Positions 51,724 to 60,443 of a stretch of DNA of 64,000 bases are shown piece after piece (position 1 is the first letter of the stretch; each line of letters opens with the position of its first letter). Below the pieces are notes generated by a model. It made no database searches and was not told where the DNA came from. It saw nothing but the letters and a program-made list of their open reading frames with translations. The translations under genes and the position numbers were made by a program. The stretch spans positions 124,001-188,000 of the forward strand of contig NZ_QOHF01000002.1 in the NCBI RefSeq assembly GCF_003319115.1. The letters run 5' to 3'. Source of the stretch: Geodermatophilus sp. TF02-6 (GTDB taxonomy: Bacteria; Actinomycetota; Actinomycetes; Mycobacteriales; Geodermatophilaceae).

Positions 51724-52193
51724 GCTCGTACTCCTCCTCGATCGTGGTGCTCGGGCACTCGGGCTGTCTCCGGCGGCGTCTGTACCCGGCAGGCCGGGCA
51801 CAGACCCCAGAAGACGACCTCCGCCTCGTCCACGACGAAGCCCGCCGTGTCCGAGGGCGTCAGGCAGCCAGCCGCGCCCACGGCGCAGTCGACGTCGGCG
51901 ACCGCGCCGCAGGAACGGCAGACCAGGTGGTGGTGGTTGTCACCGACCCGCAGCTCGAAGAGCGCGGGTGCGCCCGCCGGTTCGATCCGGCGGGCCAGCC
52001 CGCCGGCGACGAGCGCCTCGAGCACCCCGTAGACCGCCTGCGGCGACAGCGACGGGTGCAGGACGCGGGCGGCGGTGACGATCGTGTCGACGTCCGCGTG
52101 CGGACGCTCGGCGAGCACCTGCAGCACCGCCCGGCGGGGCCGCGTGACCCGCAGTCCCGCCGTCCGGAGCTGGTCCTCCCAGGTCGTCTCCAT
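51720..52193 (-). CDS. Fur-family peroxide/iron regulator (FurA/CatR-like)
   Basis: A 157-residue Fur-family repressor. The winged helix region contains [20 protein letters not shown] and [20 protein letters not shown]. Two Cys pairs (C92-x2-C95 and C132-x2-C135) form the structural zinc site, and HHH at 87-89 the regulatory metal region. It overlaps the catalase start. A near-perfect operator lies 22 bp upstream. It likely senses peroxide through metal-catalysed oxidation and represses its own operon. Confidence 0.92.
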   Translation of the reverse strand: METTWEDQLRTAGLRVTRPRRAVLQVLAERPHADVDTIVTAARVLHPSLSPQAVYGVLEALVAGGLARRIEPAGAPALFELRVGDNHHHLVCRSCGAVADVDCAVGAAGCLTPSDTAGFVVDEAEVVFWGLCPACRVQTPPETARVPEHHDRGGVRA

Positions 52194-52215
52194 CGGAGCC
52201 CACCCAACCCGGTTC

Positions 52216-52232
52216 TCTTGACTGAGTCAAGA
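52216..52232. promoter_or_regulatory. FurA-type operator
   Basis: TCTTGACTGAGTCAAGA forms 8-1-8 perfect arms (TCTTGACT, AGTCAAGA). It resembles the CTTGACT-containing FurA sites in front of mycobacterial furA-katG. It lies 22 bp upstream of the fur start and probably overlaps the promoter. Confidence 0.72.
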
Positions 52233-52294
52233 CAACGACACACCCACGGCGGGACAGCGGGACGGCCGGAGGCCTCGGTGCCGGGCAGCTCCCG

Positions 52295-53212
52295 TCACGT
52301 CGGCGGCAGGACGGCGCGTGGCGCGGCGGCGTCGAACAGGTCGCCGTACTCCTCGACGCGGGCGAGGACCTCCTCGGTGCGAAAGCGCAGGGAGCCCGGG
52401 TCGGCTCCGTCCAGCACCGCCTCGACCTCGTCCCACCCGATCGGGGTGGACACCGTCGCGCCGGGCCGGGCGCGCAGCGAGTACGGCGCCACCGTCGTCT
52501 TGGCCGGGTTGTTCTGGCTCCAGTCGACGAGCACCTTGCCCGGCCGCAGCGCCTTCTCCATCCGCCACACCACCCGGTCGGGCGTCTCGGCGGCGAGCTG
52601 CTGCGCCAGCCTCTTGGCGTACCGGCTGGGGTGCTCGCGGTCGCTCACCCGGATCGGCGCGTACACCTGCACCCCCTTCGACCCCGACGTCTTCACCACC
52701 GGGTCGAGGCCGTCGTCGAGCAGCCGCTCGCGCAGCCGGGCGGCCACCTGGCAGCACTCGCGGATGCCGGCGTCCGGACCGGGGTCCAGGTCGAGCACGA
52801 GCAGGTCGGGCGGCGCCGGCTGCAGCCGGCTGCCCACCCGCCACTGGGGCACGTGCAACTCCAGCGCGGCCAGGTTGGCCGCCCAGGCCAGGTCGGCGAC
52901 GCTCTCCAGGAGGACCATGTCGAGGGTCTCCCGGCCGCGCGAGCTGCCGGGGCGGGGCACGGTGACCCGGCGCACCCAGTCCGGCGCGTGGCGGGCGCTG
53001 TTCTTCTCGAAGAACGCCGGGCCCTCCACGCCGTCGGGCCAGCGGGTGAAGGTCACCGGCCGGCCGGACAGGTGCGGCAGCAGCACCGGGGCGATCCGCA
53101 CGTAGTAGGCGATGACCTGGGCCTTGGTGAAGGAGATCCCCGGGTAGAGGACCTTCTCCAGGTTGGAGACGGTCAGCTGCCGCCCGTCCACCCGCACCCG
53201 CTGGCGGCTCAC
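52295..53212 (-). CDS. stand-alone LigD-type NHEJ polymerase/primase domain
   Basis: A 305-residue archaeo-eukaryotic primase-like polymerase as in the PolDom of LigD: LTVSNLEKVLYPGISFTKAQ, WPDGVEGPAFFEKN, the metal-binding LLVLDLDPGPD (Asp pair near 142-144), VVKTSGSKGVQVYAPIR and DWSQNNPAKTTVAPYSLRAR. There is no ligase or nuclease domain. It fills gaps and adds nucleotides during non-homologous end joining. GTG at 53212 has GGAGGAGCG upstream. It lies next to the Ku gene. Confidence 0.93.
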   Translation of the reverse strand: MSRQRVRVDGRQLTVSNLEKVLYPGISFTKAQVIAYYVRIAPVLLPHLSGRPVTFTRWPDGVEGPAFFEKNSARHAPDWVRRVTVPRPGSSRGRETLDMVLLESVADLAWAANLAALELHVPQWRVGSRLQPAPPDLLVLDLDPGPDAGIRECCQVAARLRERLLDDGLDPVVKTSGSKGVQVYAPIRVSDREHPSRYAKRLAQQLAAETPDRVVWRMEKALRPGKVLVDWSQNNPAKTTVAPYSLRARPGATVSTPIGWDEVEAVLDGADPGSLRFRTEEVLARVEEYGDLFDAAAPRAVLPPT

Positions 53213-53434
53213 CGCTCCTCCACCACGGACACCGCGCCGCGGCACGGGTACCAGGGCACCCTCTCCGTGGGCCTGCGGGCGGTGGCGTCCCCGTGGACGA
53301 CGACCGCGTCGCCGCCGCGGACCGGGCCGCGCCGGTCGGCGGGCAGCACCGGTCCAGCGGTGCGGGTCGGTCCGCGTCGGGCGCGGTGGTGGGTGAGCGG
53401 GTCCCGCCCCCGGCCGCCCGGGATGGGCGGCACC
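53213..53434. other. 222-bp gap between ligD-type and ku genes
   Basis: No gene, hairpin or promoter stands out. The sequence is ordinary high-GC. Transcription from the ku gene may continue through it to the polymerase gene on the same strand. Confidence 0.4.
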
Positions 53435-54505
53435 TCAGGCGGTGCGGCGGGCGCGCTTGGCCGGCTGCCCGTCGGCGGTCGCCTTCGTCGCGGCAGCCGT
53501 CCGCTCGGTAGCGGTGGCTTTCCGAGCCGTCCGGCGGGCGGGGGCCTTCGCGGCCGGCTTCTCGTCGGCGACCGCGGCCGTCCGCCGCGCCCCCGCTTTC
53601 TCCACCGGCGCTGCCTTCCCTGCCGGCGCTGCCTTCCCTGCCGGCGCTGCCTTTCCTGCCGGCGCGGGCTTCTTCGCCGGCGCGGGCTTCTCCGCCGGTG
53701 CCCGGCGGACGGGCGGCTCCTCGGCCGCGGCGCTCCCCCGGGCGGCCTCGACGCTGCGGCGCAGGGCGCTCATCAGGTCCACGACGGCGGCGCCGGAGTC
53801 GGCGGTCTGCGGCAGCGGATGCACCTCCCCGCCGCTCTGCTTGGCCTCGAGGAGAGCGGCCAGGGCCGCACGGTAGCCGTCGGTGAACTCCGACGGGTCG
53901 AACCCGCCGGTCATCGACCCGATCAGCGCCTCGGCCATCTGCAGCTCCTGCGGCCGGACGGCGACGTCCTCGTCGAGGAAGGCGAAGTCGGGCCGGCGGA
54001 TCTCGTCCGGCCAGCGCATGGTGTGCAGCACCATGACGCCGTCACGCACCCGCAGCGCGGCCAGCGACTCCCGCTGCCGGACGGCGATCTTGGTGATGGC
54101 GACCCGGCCGGCGCTCTCCAGCGCCTCCCGCAGCAGCACGTACGGACGGGTGGCCGCCGGGTCCGGCTCGAGGTAGTAGGTCTTCTCGAAGTGGATCGGG
54201 TCGATCTCGTCGGCGTCGACGAACTGCAGGACCTCGATCTCCCGCCGGGTGACCAGCGGCAGGTCCTCGAAGTCCTCGTCGGTGAGGACCACCAACTGGC
54301 CGTCGGGCAGCTCGTAGCCCTTGGCGATCTCGGCGTACTCGACCTCCTCGCCGTCGATCGAGCAGACCCGCCGGTACCGGATCCGCCCGCCGTCGGCGGT
54401 GTGCACCTGGTTGAACCGGATGTCGTGGTCCTCGGTCGCCGCGTACAGCTTCACGCCGATGCTGACCAGGCCGAAGGACACCGCCCCGCGCCAGACCGAC
54501 CGCAT
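53435..54505 (-). CDS. ku: Ku protein, NHEJ end-binding
   Basis: 356 residues. The beta-barrel core begins MRSVWRGAVSFGLVSIGVKL and continues with RRVCSIDGEEVEYAEIAKGY, ISFE-type HFEKTYYLEPDP, and LHTMRWPDEIRRPDF. The homodimer threads DNA ends and recruits LigD. The C-terminal 110 residues are Lys/Ala/Pro-rich, with a six-residue repeat AGKAAP from 18-bp units (53605-53694); such tails bind DNA. ATG at 54505. Same strand and 222 bp ahead of the LigD-type polymerase. Confidence 0.95.
   Translation of the reverse strand: MRSVWRGAVSFGLVSIGVKLYAATEDHDIRFNQVHTADGGRIRYRRVCSIDGEEVEYAEIAKGYELPDGQLVVLTDEDFEDLPLVTRREIEVLQFVDADEIDPIHFEKTYYLEPDPAATRPYVLLREALESAGRVAITKIAVRQRESLAALRVRDGVMVLHTMRWPDEIRRPDFAFLDEDVAVRPQELQMAEALIGSMTGGFDPSEFTDGYRAALAALLEAKQSGGEVHPLPQTADSGAAVVDLMSALRRSVEAARGSAAAEEPPVRRAPAEKPAPAKKPAPAGKAAPAGKAAPAGKAAPVEKAGARRTAAVADEKPAAKAPARRTARKATATERTAAATKATADGQPAKRARRTA
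53605..53694. repeat. 18-bp tandem repeat in ku, five units
   Basis: Three near-identical units CCGGCGCTGCCTTCCCTG (53605-53658) and two variants CCGGCGCGGGCTTCTTCG / CTCCG end (53659-53694). They stay in frame and encode the Lys/Pro/Ala tail blocks. Confidence 0.9.
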
Positions 54506-54685
54506 GCCGCCCCTTCCCCGGGCCGGGCACCCACCCGACCACCGGTCAAGATCGCAGGATAGGTACGGCAGCGGCCGGTGGTCGTACGGCCGACGTCCGA
54601 CCCACCCCGTAGGGAGGACACGCCCGGACGGGGAAGAGGGGCCCGGGCGCGCGCCGCACCCCTCAGCGGGAGGGACGCGACGGGG

Positions 54686-55255
54686 TCATTCTGCGCCTTC
54701 GGTCGCCTGCAGTCCGAACGCGCCGTTCTGGATCCCGTCGTACAGGAACTGCAGCACGTCGGACCCGGCCACCGTGGCCATCGCCAGGGCGGCGAGGCGG
54801 GTCGCCTTCGGCGCGGTGACGTAGCCGAACACGAAGCCGGTCCCCACCCACTGGGCCAGGCAGAACGGGCAGGTCAGCAGCTCCCCCACCGCGTGCTTGA
54901 CCCCGCCGTGCTCGCGGACCTCCTCGGCGACCTCCGCGTGCCCCGAGGGGCCCTGGAAGGCGGTGAACGGCGCCCGGACGGGGGCGGTCACCGGGTCCTT
55001 GGCGATCCGGCGGGCCAGCCGGAAGGTGGCCAGGGTCAGCAGCACGGCGTCCCCGAGCGGGACCCGGTCGGGGAGCTCCCTGCCCGACGCGTGCACGGCC
55101 GCCGCCCCGGCTGTGACCAGGCTCACGTACACCCCCATCGCGCCGAGGTCCCCGCCGAGGGGCCGCGGCTCCCCCCGCGTGTACTCACGCTTCTGGTGCT
55201 GCATCCACCGGCGGACCGGCGCGCCGATCCGCTGCACCTCGTCTGCCAGAGCCAT
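54686..55255 (-). CDS. DUF1360 family membrane protein
   Basis: A 189-residue protein with LGDAVLLTLATFRLARRIAK, a loop FTAFQGPSGHAEVAEEV, and the conserved LTCPFCLAQWVGTGFVFGY helix that defines DUF1360. About three or four helices. The CPFC Cys pair could be structural. ATG at 55255. Its function is unknown; related proteins occur near spore or stress genes. Not linked in an obvious operon here. Confidence 0.85.
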   Translation of the reverse strand: MALADEVQRIGAPVRRWMQHQKREYTRGEPRPLGGDLGAMGVYVSLVTAGAAAVHASGRELPDRVPLGDAVLLTLATFRLARRIAKDPVTAPVRAPFTAFQGPSGHAEVAEEVREHGGVKHAVGELLTCPFCLAQWVGTGFVFGYVTAPKATRLAALAMATVAGSDVLQFLYDGIQNGAFGLQATEGAE

Positions 55256-55418
55256 GGCACCCGCGCTACCCAGCTTCCCGGGGGCCATGCGGCCACCGTC
55301 GGTGCACCTGCGGTGACGGTGCCACGCATGGCCGCCGGGCCGGCGGGTAGCCGAGGGAGCAGTCCACGGCCGCCCGCCGGCCGGCCCGCACAGAACCCCG
55401 CACAGAACGGAGACACCC

Positions 55419-55832
55419 ATGACGCAGCCCACCGAGGGCCAGACCGCCCGCGACGTCTTCCCCGAGGACGAGGGGATCCCCGAGGTCTCGCAGGACGACG
55501 CCCCCACCATGATGTGGGCGGAGGACCCGCAGTTCGCGCCCCTGCCGGGCGACGACCCCGGGGCCAGCGTCGACTTCGGCACCACCGCCTTCGAGCAGTC
55601 ACAGGGCGAGTCCCTCAGCGGCCGGCTCGACCGCGAGCTGCCCGACGTGCAACCCGACGTGCGCCCGGCCGAGGACCCGGCCGAGCCGGTCGGGCAGCTG
55701 GGGCAGGACTACGACACCACCCCGAACACCGACTCGGGCACCGACCGCACCGCCGACGACGTCGAGGCCAGCCTCGAGGCTCGGGCGGGCGGCGAGGGTC
55801 CCGAGGAGGCGGCGGTGCACCTGACCGACTGA
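55419..55832 (+). CDS. DUF5709-like acidic protein
   Basis: A 137-residue very acidic, low-complexity protein (MTQPTEGQTARDVFPEDEGI, PGDDPGASVDFGTTAFEQSQ, DREVPDV-like LDRELPDVQPDV) that matches the DUF5709 pattern of actinobacteria. Probably disordered, perhaps stress-related. ATG at 55419. It is followed by a 350-bp gap before the STAS gene. Confidence 0.75.
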   Translation: MTQPTEGQTARDVFPEDEGIPEVSQDDAPTMMWAEDPQFAPLPGDDPGASVDFGTTAFEQSQGESLSGRLDRELPDVQPDVRPAEDPAEPVGQLGQDYDTTPNTDSGTDRTADDVEASLEARAGGEGPEEAAVHLTD

Positions 55833-56183
55833 GCGGGTCAGGGGCCGTCCTCGGGCCGAGCCCACCCGGCCGCTCGTCGGGGACGGCTCCCCGCCCCGCT
55901 CCTCCCCGCCGCGGCCAGGAGCCGTCTCCGGACCGTGCCGAACCACCCCGCCCGGCGTCACCCGCCGGTGGTGCACGCCGGGGCGGGTTGGCGGTCGCGA
56001 TCTCGGTTGTCTACGTTGTAAATGCGGTTGAGCAGGCAGCCGCGGCCGCGCCGGGCGAGCAGACCTGGCGCGGACACGTACGACGACGTGCGTGTCCGGG
56101 GCCACGACGCCGGGTGTCCGCACAGCGGTAGATTCACCGAGCGGTCGTGCCGCCGGGCACTGCCGTTGAGAGGAGCTCAGCCC
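55833..56183. other. 351-bp gap, likely promoter region of STAS gene
   Basis: No gene. An AT-rich patch TTGTCTACGTTGTAAATG near 56000 and GTAGATTCA near 56130 are the best promoter-like stretches. The STAS gene follows with GAGAGGAGC. I could not identify a clear sigma consensus. Confidence 0.35.
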
Positions 56184-56582
56184 GTGACCACATCCGACCT
56201 GCCTGCCGGGGGGCAGTACGACGTGTCGACCGAGGGCACGGAGGCACCCTTCGACGACGTGATCACGCTCTCGACCTCCACCGGTGAGGACGGCGTGGTC
56301 ACGGTGACGGTCGTCGGTGAAGTGGACACGTTCACCGCCCCGGTGCTCCGGTCGTCGCTCGACGCCCAGCTCGAGCAGCGGCCCACGGGCCTGGTCATCG
56401 ACCTCTCGGGGGTCCAGTTCCTCGGTTCGGCCGGGCTGGCCGTCCTGGTGGAGACGCAGAAGTCGGCCCGCTCCCGCGACGTCGACCTCCGGCTGGTGGC
56501 CACCACCCGTGCGGTCACCCGCCCGCTGGAGGTCACCGGTCTGATCGACCTGTTCACCATCGTGGACGGCAGCGCCCGCTGA
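56184..56582 (+). CDS. STAS-domain anti-anti-sigma factor
   Basis: A 132-residue protein with a full STAS domain: VTVTVVGEVDTFTAPVLRSS, GLVIDLSGVQFLGSAGLAVL and DLRLVATTRAVTRPLEVTGL. Ser 82 in FLGSAG is the expected phosphorylation site. It would bind an RsbW-like kinase when unphosphorylated, releasing the sigma factor. GTG at 56184 behind GAGAGGAGC. It lies 3.4 kb upstream of the anti-sigma/SigF operon. Confidence 0.9.
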   Translation: MTTSDLPAGGQYDVSTEGTEAPFDDVITLSTSTGEDGVVTVTVVGEVDTFTAPVLRSSLDAQLEQRPTGLVIDLSGVQFLGSAGLAVLVETQKSARSRDVDLRLVATTRAVTRPLEVTGLIDLFTIVDGSAR

Positions 56583-56735
56583 AGAAGGACCCCCTGCCCC
56601 CACCGTGTGAGGACCCCGTCCTCCTCATCCCTCGCAGGCTCGGTGGAAGGACCCCGTCCCCTCACGCCTCGCAAGCTCGGCGCGAGCCTCCGGACGGGGC
56701 CGGGACGGGGCCGGCAGCGGACCCCTGCAGGTGGC
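56583..56735. repeat. GC-rich nested-hairpin repeat, copy H
   Basis: Follows the STAS stop directly: GAAGAAGGACCCCCTGCCCC, then GTGAGGACCCCGTCCTCC and a second GTGGAAGGACCCCGTCCCC. It contains CTCGCAAGCTCGGCGCGAGC and CCCCTGCAGG. Between convergent genes. Confidence 0.75.
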
Positions 56736-56746
56736 CACAGCACCGA

Positions 56747-56778
56747 CGACGAGGCCCCGCTCCGGCGGGGCCTCGTCG
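56747..56778. terminator. 14-bp stem hairpin downstream of STAS and topoisomerase genes
   Basis: CGACGAGGCCCCGC and GCGGGGCCTCGTCG with loop TCCG, a perfect stem ended by a stable tetraloop. It lies just before the topoisomerase stop; likely bidirectional terminator. Confidence 0.75.
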
Positions 56779-56795
56779 CGTCCGTGCCGGGCCCC

Positions 56796-57815
56796 CTAGC
56801 CGAGGAGCCGGCAGACGGCGGCCTCCAACGTGCGCTGCGCGTCGCGGTCCCCCTCGGCTCCCCGCGCCTCGGCCAGTGCGTCGGCGATGGTCTCCCCGTG
56901 CTCGAAGCGGTCCACCACCCGTGGGTCGACGTAGCTGGCCTTGCAGACGGCCGGGGTGTTGCCGAGCTGCTCGGACACCGTCTTGTAGGCGGCGTTGACC
57001 GTCCGCTTGCGCGCCGTGCGGCTCGTCGGCCGCGCGGCCGCGGCGAGCTCGGCGGCCATCTGCACCGTGGCGCTCCAGGTGCGGAAGTCCTTGGCGGTGA
57101 TCTCCGCGCCGCTGATCTCCTTGAGGTAGGCGTTGACCTCCGCGCTGGTGACGTCGTGCCACACCCGCCCGTTGCCGGCCGGGTCGTCCACCCAGTAGCC
57201 GAGCAGGTCCTCGCCGGTGTCCTCGGGCCGCTGGAGCAGCTCCCGGACGACGTCCGCCGTCGGCTTGTCGGTCAGCTCGAGCTCCCGCTCGATGCTGCCC
57301 TTGGCGGTGTAGGAGAAGAACACCCGCTCGCCGCGCACCCGGACGTGGTCGCGGCGCAGCGTGGCCAGGCCGTAGGTGCCGTTGTCCTCGGCGTACTGCT
57401 CGCTGCCGACGCGGAAGGCGCCGAGGTCCAGCAGCCGGACGGCGGTGGCCAGGACCCGCTCACGGGTCAGCCCCCGGCCGCGGATCGCCTCGACGACGGC
57501 GTCGCGCACGTCGGGCAGCTGGCGGGCGATCTCCAGCACCCGCTCGTGCTTCTCGGCGTCGCGCTTGGCCCGCCACGCGTCGTGGTAGCGGTACTGCCGG
57601 CGTCCGGCGACGTCGACACCGGTCGCCTGGATGTGGCCGTTGGGCCACGGGCAGATCCAGACGTCCTTCCACGCCGGCGGGATGGCCAGCGCGCGGAGGC
57701 GGTCGAGCCGCTCGTCCCTGATCAGCGAACCGTCGGTGTCGTAGTAGGCGAACCCGCGACCGGCGCGCCGGCGTCGCCACCCGGGGCCGTGCACGTCACT
57801 GCGGCGGAGTCTCAC
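56796..57815 (-). CDS. DNA topoisomerase IB (poxvirus type)
   Basis: A 339-residue type IB enzyme that relaxes supercoils by nicking and re-ligating one strand. The N-terminal domain has GFAYYDTDGSLIRDERLDRL and PPAWKDVWICPWPNGHIQAT. The catalytic core shows RVGSEQYAEDNGTYGLATLR (first Arg), KGSIERELELTDKPTADVVR (Lys), AKDFRTWSATVQMA and the catalytic Tyr, about residue 295, in NTPAVCKASYVDP. GTG at 57815. Such enzymes are scattered in actinobacteria and may help in repair. Confidence 0.93.
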   Translation of the reverse strand: MRLRRSDVHGPGWRRRRAGRGFAYYDTDGSLIRDERLDRLRALAIPPAWKDVWICPWPNGHIQATGVDVAGRRQYRYHDAWRAKRDAEKHERVLEIARQLPDVRDAVVEAIRGRGLTRERVLATAVRLLDLGAFRVGSEQYAEDNGTYGLATLRRDHVRVRGERVFFSYTAKGSIERELELTDKPTADVVRELLQRPEDTGEDLLGYWVDDPAGNGRVWHDVTSAEVNAYLKEISGAEITAKDFRTWSATVQMAAELAAAARPTSRTARKRTVNAAYKTVSEQLGNTPAVCKASYVDPRVVDRFEHGETIADALAEARGAEGDRDAQRTLEAAVCRLLG

Positions 57816-57873
57816 GCCATCAAGATGCGCACGACCGGACGGGTCCAAACCGTCGACCCGGCGGCCTCCCCCC

Positions 57874-59730
57874 TCAGCGCAGCTCGACCAGCCCCGCCAG
57901 CCCGCTGATCTCCAGGATGTGCCGGGTCACTCCACCCTCGGGCGCGTGCACCAGGAGCACCCAGCCCTCGTCGCCGGCGATCCGGGCCACGGCGAGGACG
58001 ACGCGCACCGCCGCACTGCTGAACAGGGTCACCGCGGTGAGGTCCAGCTCGACCCGGCCGGTGCCGCCGTGGCTGGCCTCCAGCAGCCGGATGCGCATCT
58101 GCTCGGCGCCCGCCGGGTCCACCGCGCCGGCGACCCGCACCACCGGCCGCTCGCCGGTCCGGTCGACGGCGACCTCGGCCGCGCTGGCGCCCGCGGAGCG
58201 CTCCTCGTCCTCGTCGGGGCCGCGGCGCAGCCGCATGCTCAGGGTGACGGTGGTGCCCTGCTCCCCCTGGAGCACCACGCCGTCCACCAGCTGCCGCATG
58301 ATCATCAGGCCGCGGCCCCGGTCGCCGGGGTCGCGGTCCGGCGGCCGCCACCGGCCCTCGTCGCGCACGGTCACGGTGAGCACCCCGTCCACGTCGACCG
58401 TGGCGGTCACGGACACCCGGCCGGGCTCGAGACCGCGGTAGGCGTGCTCGACGGCGTTGGCGGCGGCCTCCCCCGCCGCCACCATCACCCCGACGCGGTC
58501 CTGCTCGCCCATGCCCAGGGCGGTCAGCCAGGCCCCGAGCCGGCGGCGCACCGCCGGCAGCGAGGCGGGGACGGCGGACAGGTCCAGGTGCAGCGGCTCG
58601 GTGCCCTCGGCGCACCGGTGCGCGACGAGGACGGCGAGGTCGTCGGCCTGCTCCCCGGGCGTCAGCAGGTGCGCGGCGATCGCCGCGGCCAGCCCCGACG
58701 ACGTGCCGCCGCCGAGGGGGCCCGGGTCGGCCAGCACCGCACGGGCGGCGTCGGCCAGCCGAGCCAGCCCCTCCACCGGAGGTGCACCCGAGGCCGAGAC
58801 CGCCCCGTCGGAGAACAGCACGAGGGTCGCACCCTGCTCCAGCTCGGCGGTGGCGGCCACCGTCGGTGCGCCGGGGAGGCTGCCCAGCGGCGGGCGCGGG
58901 GCCAGCGGGAGGAACGAGGAGCTGCCGTCGGGGTGCACGACGAGCGGGGCGGGGTGACCGGCCGCGGCGTAGGTCAGCCGGCCGGTGGCGGCCTCGAGGA
59001 CCGCGTAGAAGACCGACGCGCCCTCGACGTCCTCCATCTGGCCGGCGAAGGCGTCGAGCGCGGCGACGACGGCGACCGGCGACGGGTCGCGCAGGGCGAC
59101 CGACCGCATGGCACCCCGCAGCCGGCTCATCGCCCCGGCGGCGGGCACCCCGTGGCCGACGGCGTCGCCGACGACCAGCGCCAGCCGGCCGCGCCCCAGC
59201 GGGACGGCGTCGTACCAGTCGCCGCCGGCCGCCCGCACCGAGCTCGCCCGGTGGTAGCTGCCGGAGAGTCGCACGTCCGGCAGGAGCGGCAGGGCGGGCG
59301 GCAGCAGCGAGTGCTGCACCTGCTCGACGACGCGGGCCTGCGCCTCGGACCCCGTCCCCCGCTCGACACCGGCCCGCTCCGCCTCGAGGAGGAGCAGCAC
59401 CCCGGGCCGCCCGGCCACCTGCAACGGCTGCAGCACCACCGTGGCCGTCGGCCCGTCGGAGCCCAGCACACCGCAGACGGTCTCCGGGCGTCCGGTGCGC
59501 GCGACGACGTCGGCCAGCTCGGTGAGGTGGCGGCCGTCGACCGACGGCAGGTCCCCGCGCGCCGTCCCGAGGGCGCGGGCGCGGGCGTTGACCCACACCG
59601 GCTCCAGGCCCGGGCCGGCCAGGCACCAGATGGCGGCGGGAGCGGCCTCCATGGCCGCGACCAGCGCGGCTCCGCCGGCGTCCTCCACGGGACCCGACCC
59701 CGGCGCCGGGCTGTGCTGGCTGGTGCTCAT
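57874..59730 (-). CDS. PP2C phosphatase / HATPase kinase / STAS fusion regulator
   Basis: A 618-residue multidomain switch. Residues about 20-115 look like a PAS sensor (AIWCLAGPGLEPVWVNARAR). About 130-345 is a SpoIIE-type PP2C phosphatase (AAGGDWYDAVPLGRGRLALV, VVGDAVGHG, LVLFSDGAV). About 360-510 is an RsbW-like ATPase (VMVAAGEAAANAVEHAYRGL with N-box, DPGDRGRGLMIMRQL). About 520-618 is a STAS domain (AVTLFSSAAVRVVL). All three partner-switch activities are in one chain. ATG at 59730. Divergent from the rsbW-sigF operon over 215 bp. Confidence 0.92.
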   Translation of the reverse strand: MSTSQHSPAPGSGPVEDAGGAALVAAMEAAPAAIWCLAGPGLEPVWVNARARALGTARGDLPSVDGRHLTELADVVARTGRPETVCGVLGSDGPTATVVLQPLQVAGRPGVLLLLEAERAGVERGTGSEAQARVVEQVQHSLLPPALPLLPDVRLSGSYHRASSVRAAGGDWYDAVPLGRGRLALVVGDAVGHGVPAAGAMSRLRGAMRSVALRDPSPVAVVAALDAFAGQMEDVEGASVFYAVLEAATGRLTYAAAGHPAPLVVHPDGSSSFLPLAPRPPLGSLPGAPTVAATAELEQGATLVLFSDGAVSASGAPPVEGLARLADAARAVLADPGPLGGGTSSGLAAAIAAHLLTPGEQADDLAVLVAHRCAEGTEPLHLDLSAVPASLPAVRRRLGAWLTALGMGEQDRVGVMVAAGEAAANAVEHAYRGLEPGRVSVTATVDVDGVLTVTVRDEGRWRPPDRDPGDRGRGLMIMRQLVDGVVLQGEQGTTVTLSMRLRRGPDEDEERSAGASAAEVAVDRTGERPVVRVAGAVDPAGAEQMRIRLLEASHGGTGRVELDLTAVTLFSSAAVRVVLAVARIAGDEGWVLLVHAPEGGVTRHILEISGLAGLVELR

Positions 59731-59794
59731 GTGCGGCCAGCAAACCCCACGGTCACACCCCCGGCAACCGCGCCGAGACCCCGGCGACCGGGGG

Positions 59795-59820
59795 GTTTGC
59801 CGGGTCCGCCCGCAGGGGTA
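59795..59820 (+). promoter_or_regulatory. SigF/SigB-type promoter
   Basis: GTTT at 59795-59798 and GGGTA at 59816-59820, spacing 17. This fits the actinobacterial SigF/SigB consensus GTTT-N15-17-GGGTA. It is 126 bp upstream of the anti-sigma gene, suggesting self-activation of the operon. Confidence 0.7.
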
Positions 59821-59945
59821 GACGGCATCGTTGCGCAGGCACGCGGGTGCCGTACGAGGGGCACCGGCCCTCGGGCAGGATGGGTGCCGGCCGTGCGGCC
59901 GGGATCCCCGGCGCGCGCGACACGACGACGAGGAGCGGACGACCG

Positions 59946-60443
59946 ATGGTGGACTCGAGGGGTGCCCAGGCCCAGGATCGGCGGCGCGCCGAACGACTGG
60001 AACTGCGGGTGCCCACCACGCCCACCCAGCTGCCCGCCGTGCGGGCCATGGTCGGTGACCTGGCGATGCGGATGGACTACGACCTGGACGCGGTCGAGGA
60101 CCTCCGACTGGCCGTCGACGAGGCCTGTGCGACGCTGGCCGCGGTCGTCTCCGGTGACCGGCGGCTGACGGTGGTGTTCGAGACCAGCCGCGCCGGTCTG
60201 CACATCGACGCCTGGGTGCCGACGGCCGAGGGCACCGACGTCCCCCGGGACGGGTTCGGCTGGGCGGTGCTGCAGACCCTGGTCGACAGCGTCGACGCCC
60301 GGACCGCCACGCAGGCGACCGTCCCGGCCGGGGACGGCAGCACCGGCCCGGTCGCCGTCATCTCCATGGACAAGCACCTCCCGGGACAGCGCCCGGACCA
60401 GATGCTCGGTGGCACGGGCCAGAACGTGTCGGTCGCGCGGTGA
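59946..60443 (+). CDS. RsbW-like anti-sigma factor, HATPase fold
   Basis: A 165-residue GHKL-ATPase-type protein: LELRVPTTPTQLPAVRAMVG, the N-box region DAVEDLRLAVDEACATLAAV (50-68) and DGFGWAVLQTLVDSVDA. The Asn expected in EAxxNA is replaced (EACATL), as in some actinobacterial SigF antagonists, so kinase activity may be weak. ATG at 59946 behind CGAGGAGCGG. Its stop overlaps the sigF GTG. It would sequester SigF until a STAS protein displaces it. Confidence 0.88.
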   Translation: MVDSRGAQAQDRRRAERLELRVPTTPTQLPAVRAMVGDLAMRMDYDLDAVEDLRLAVDEACATLAAVVSGDRRLTVVFETSRAGLHIDAWVPTAEGTDVPRDGFGWAVLQTLVDSVDARTATQATVPAGDGSTGPVAVISMDKHLPGQRPDQMLGGTGQNVSVAR

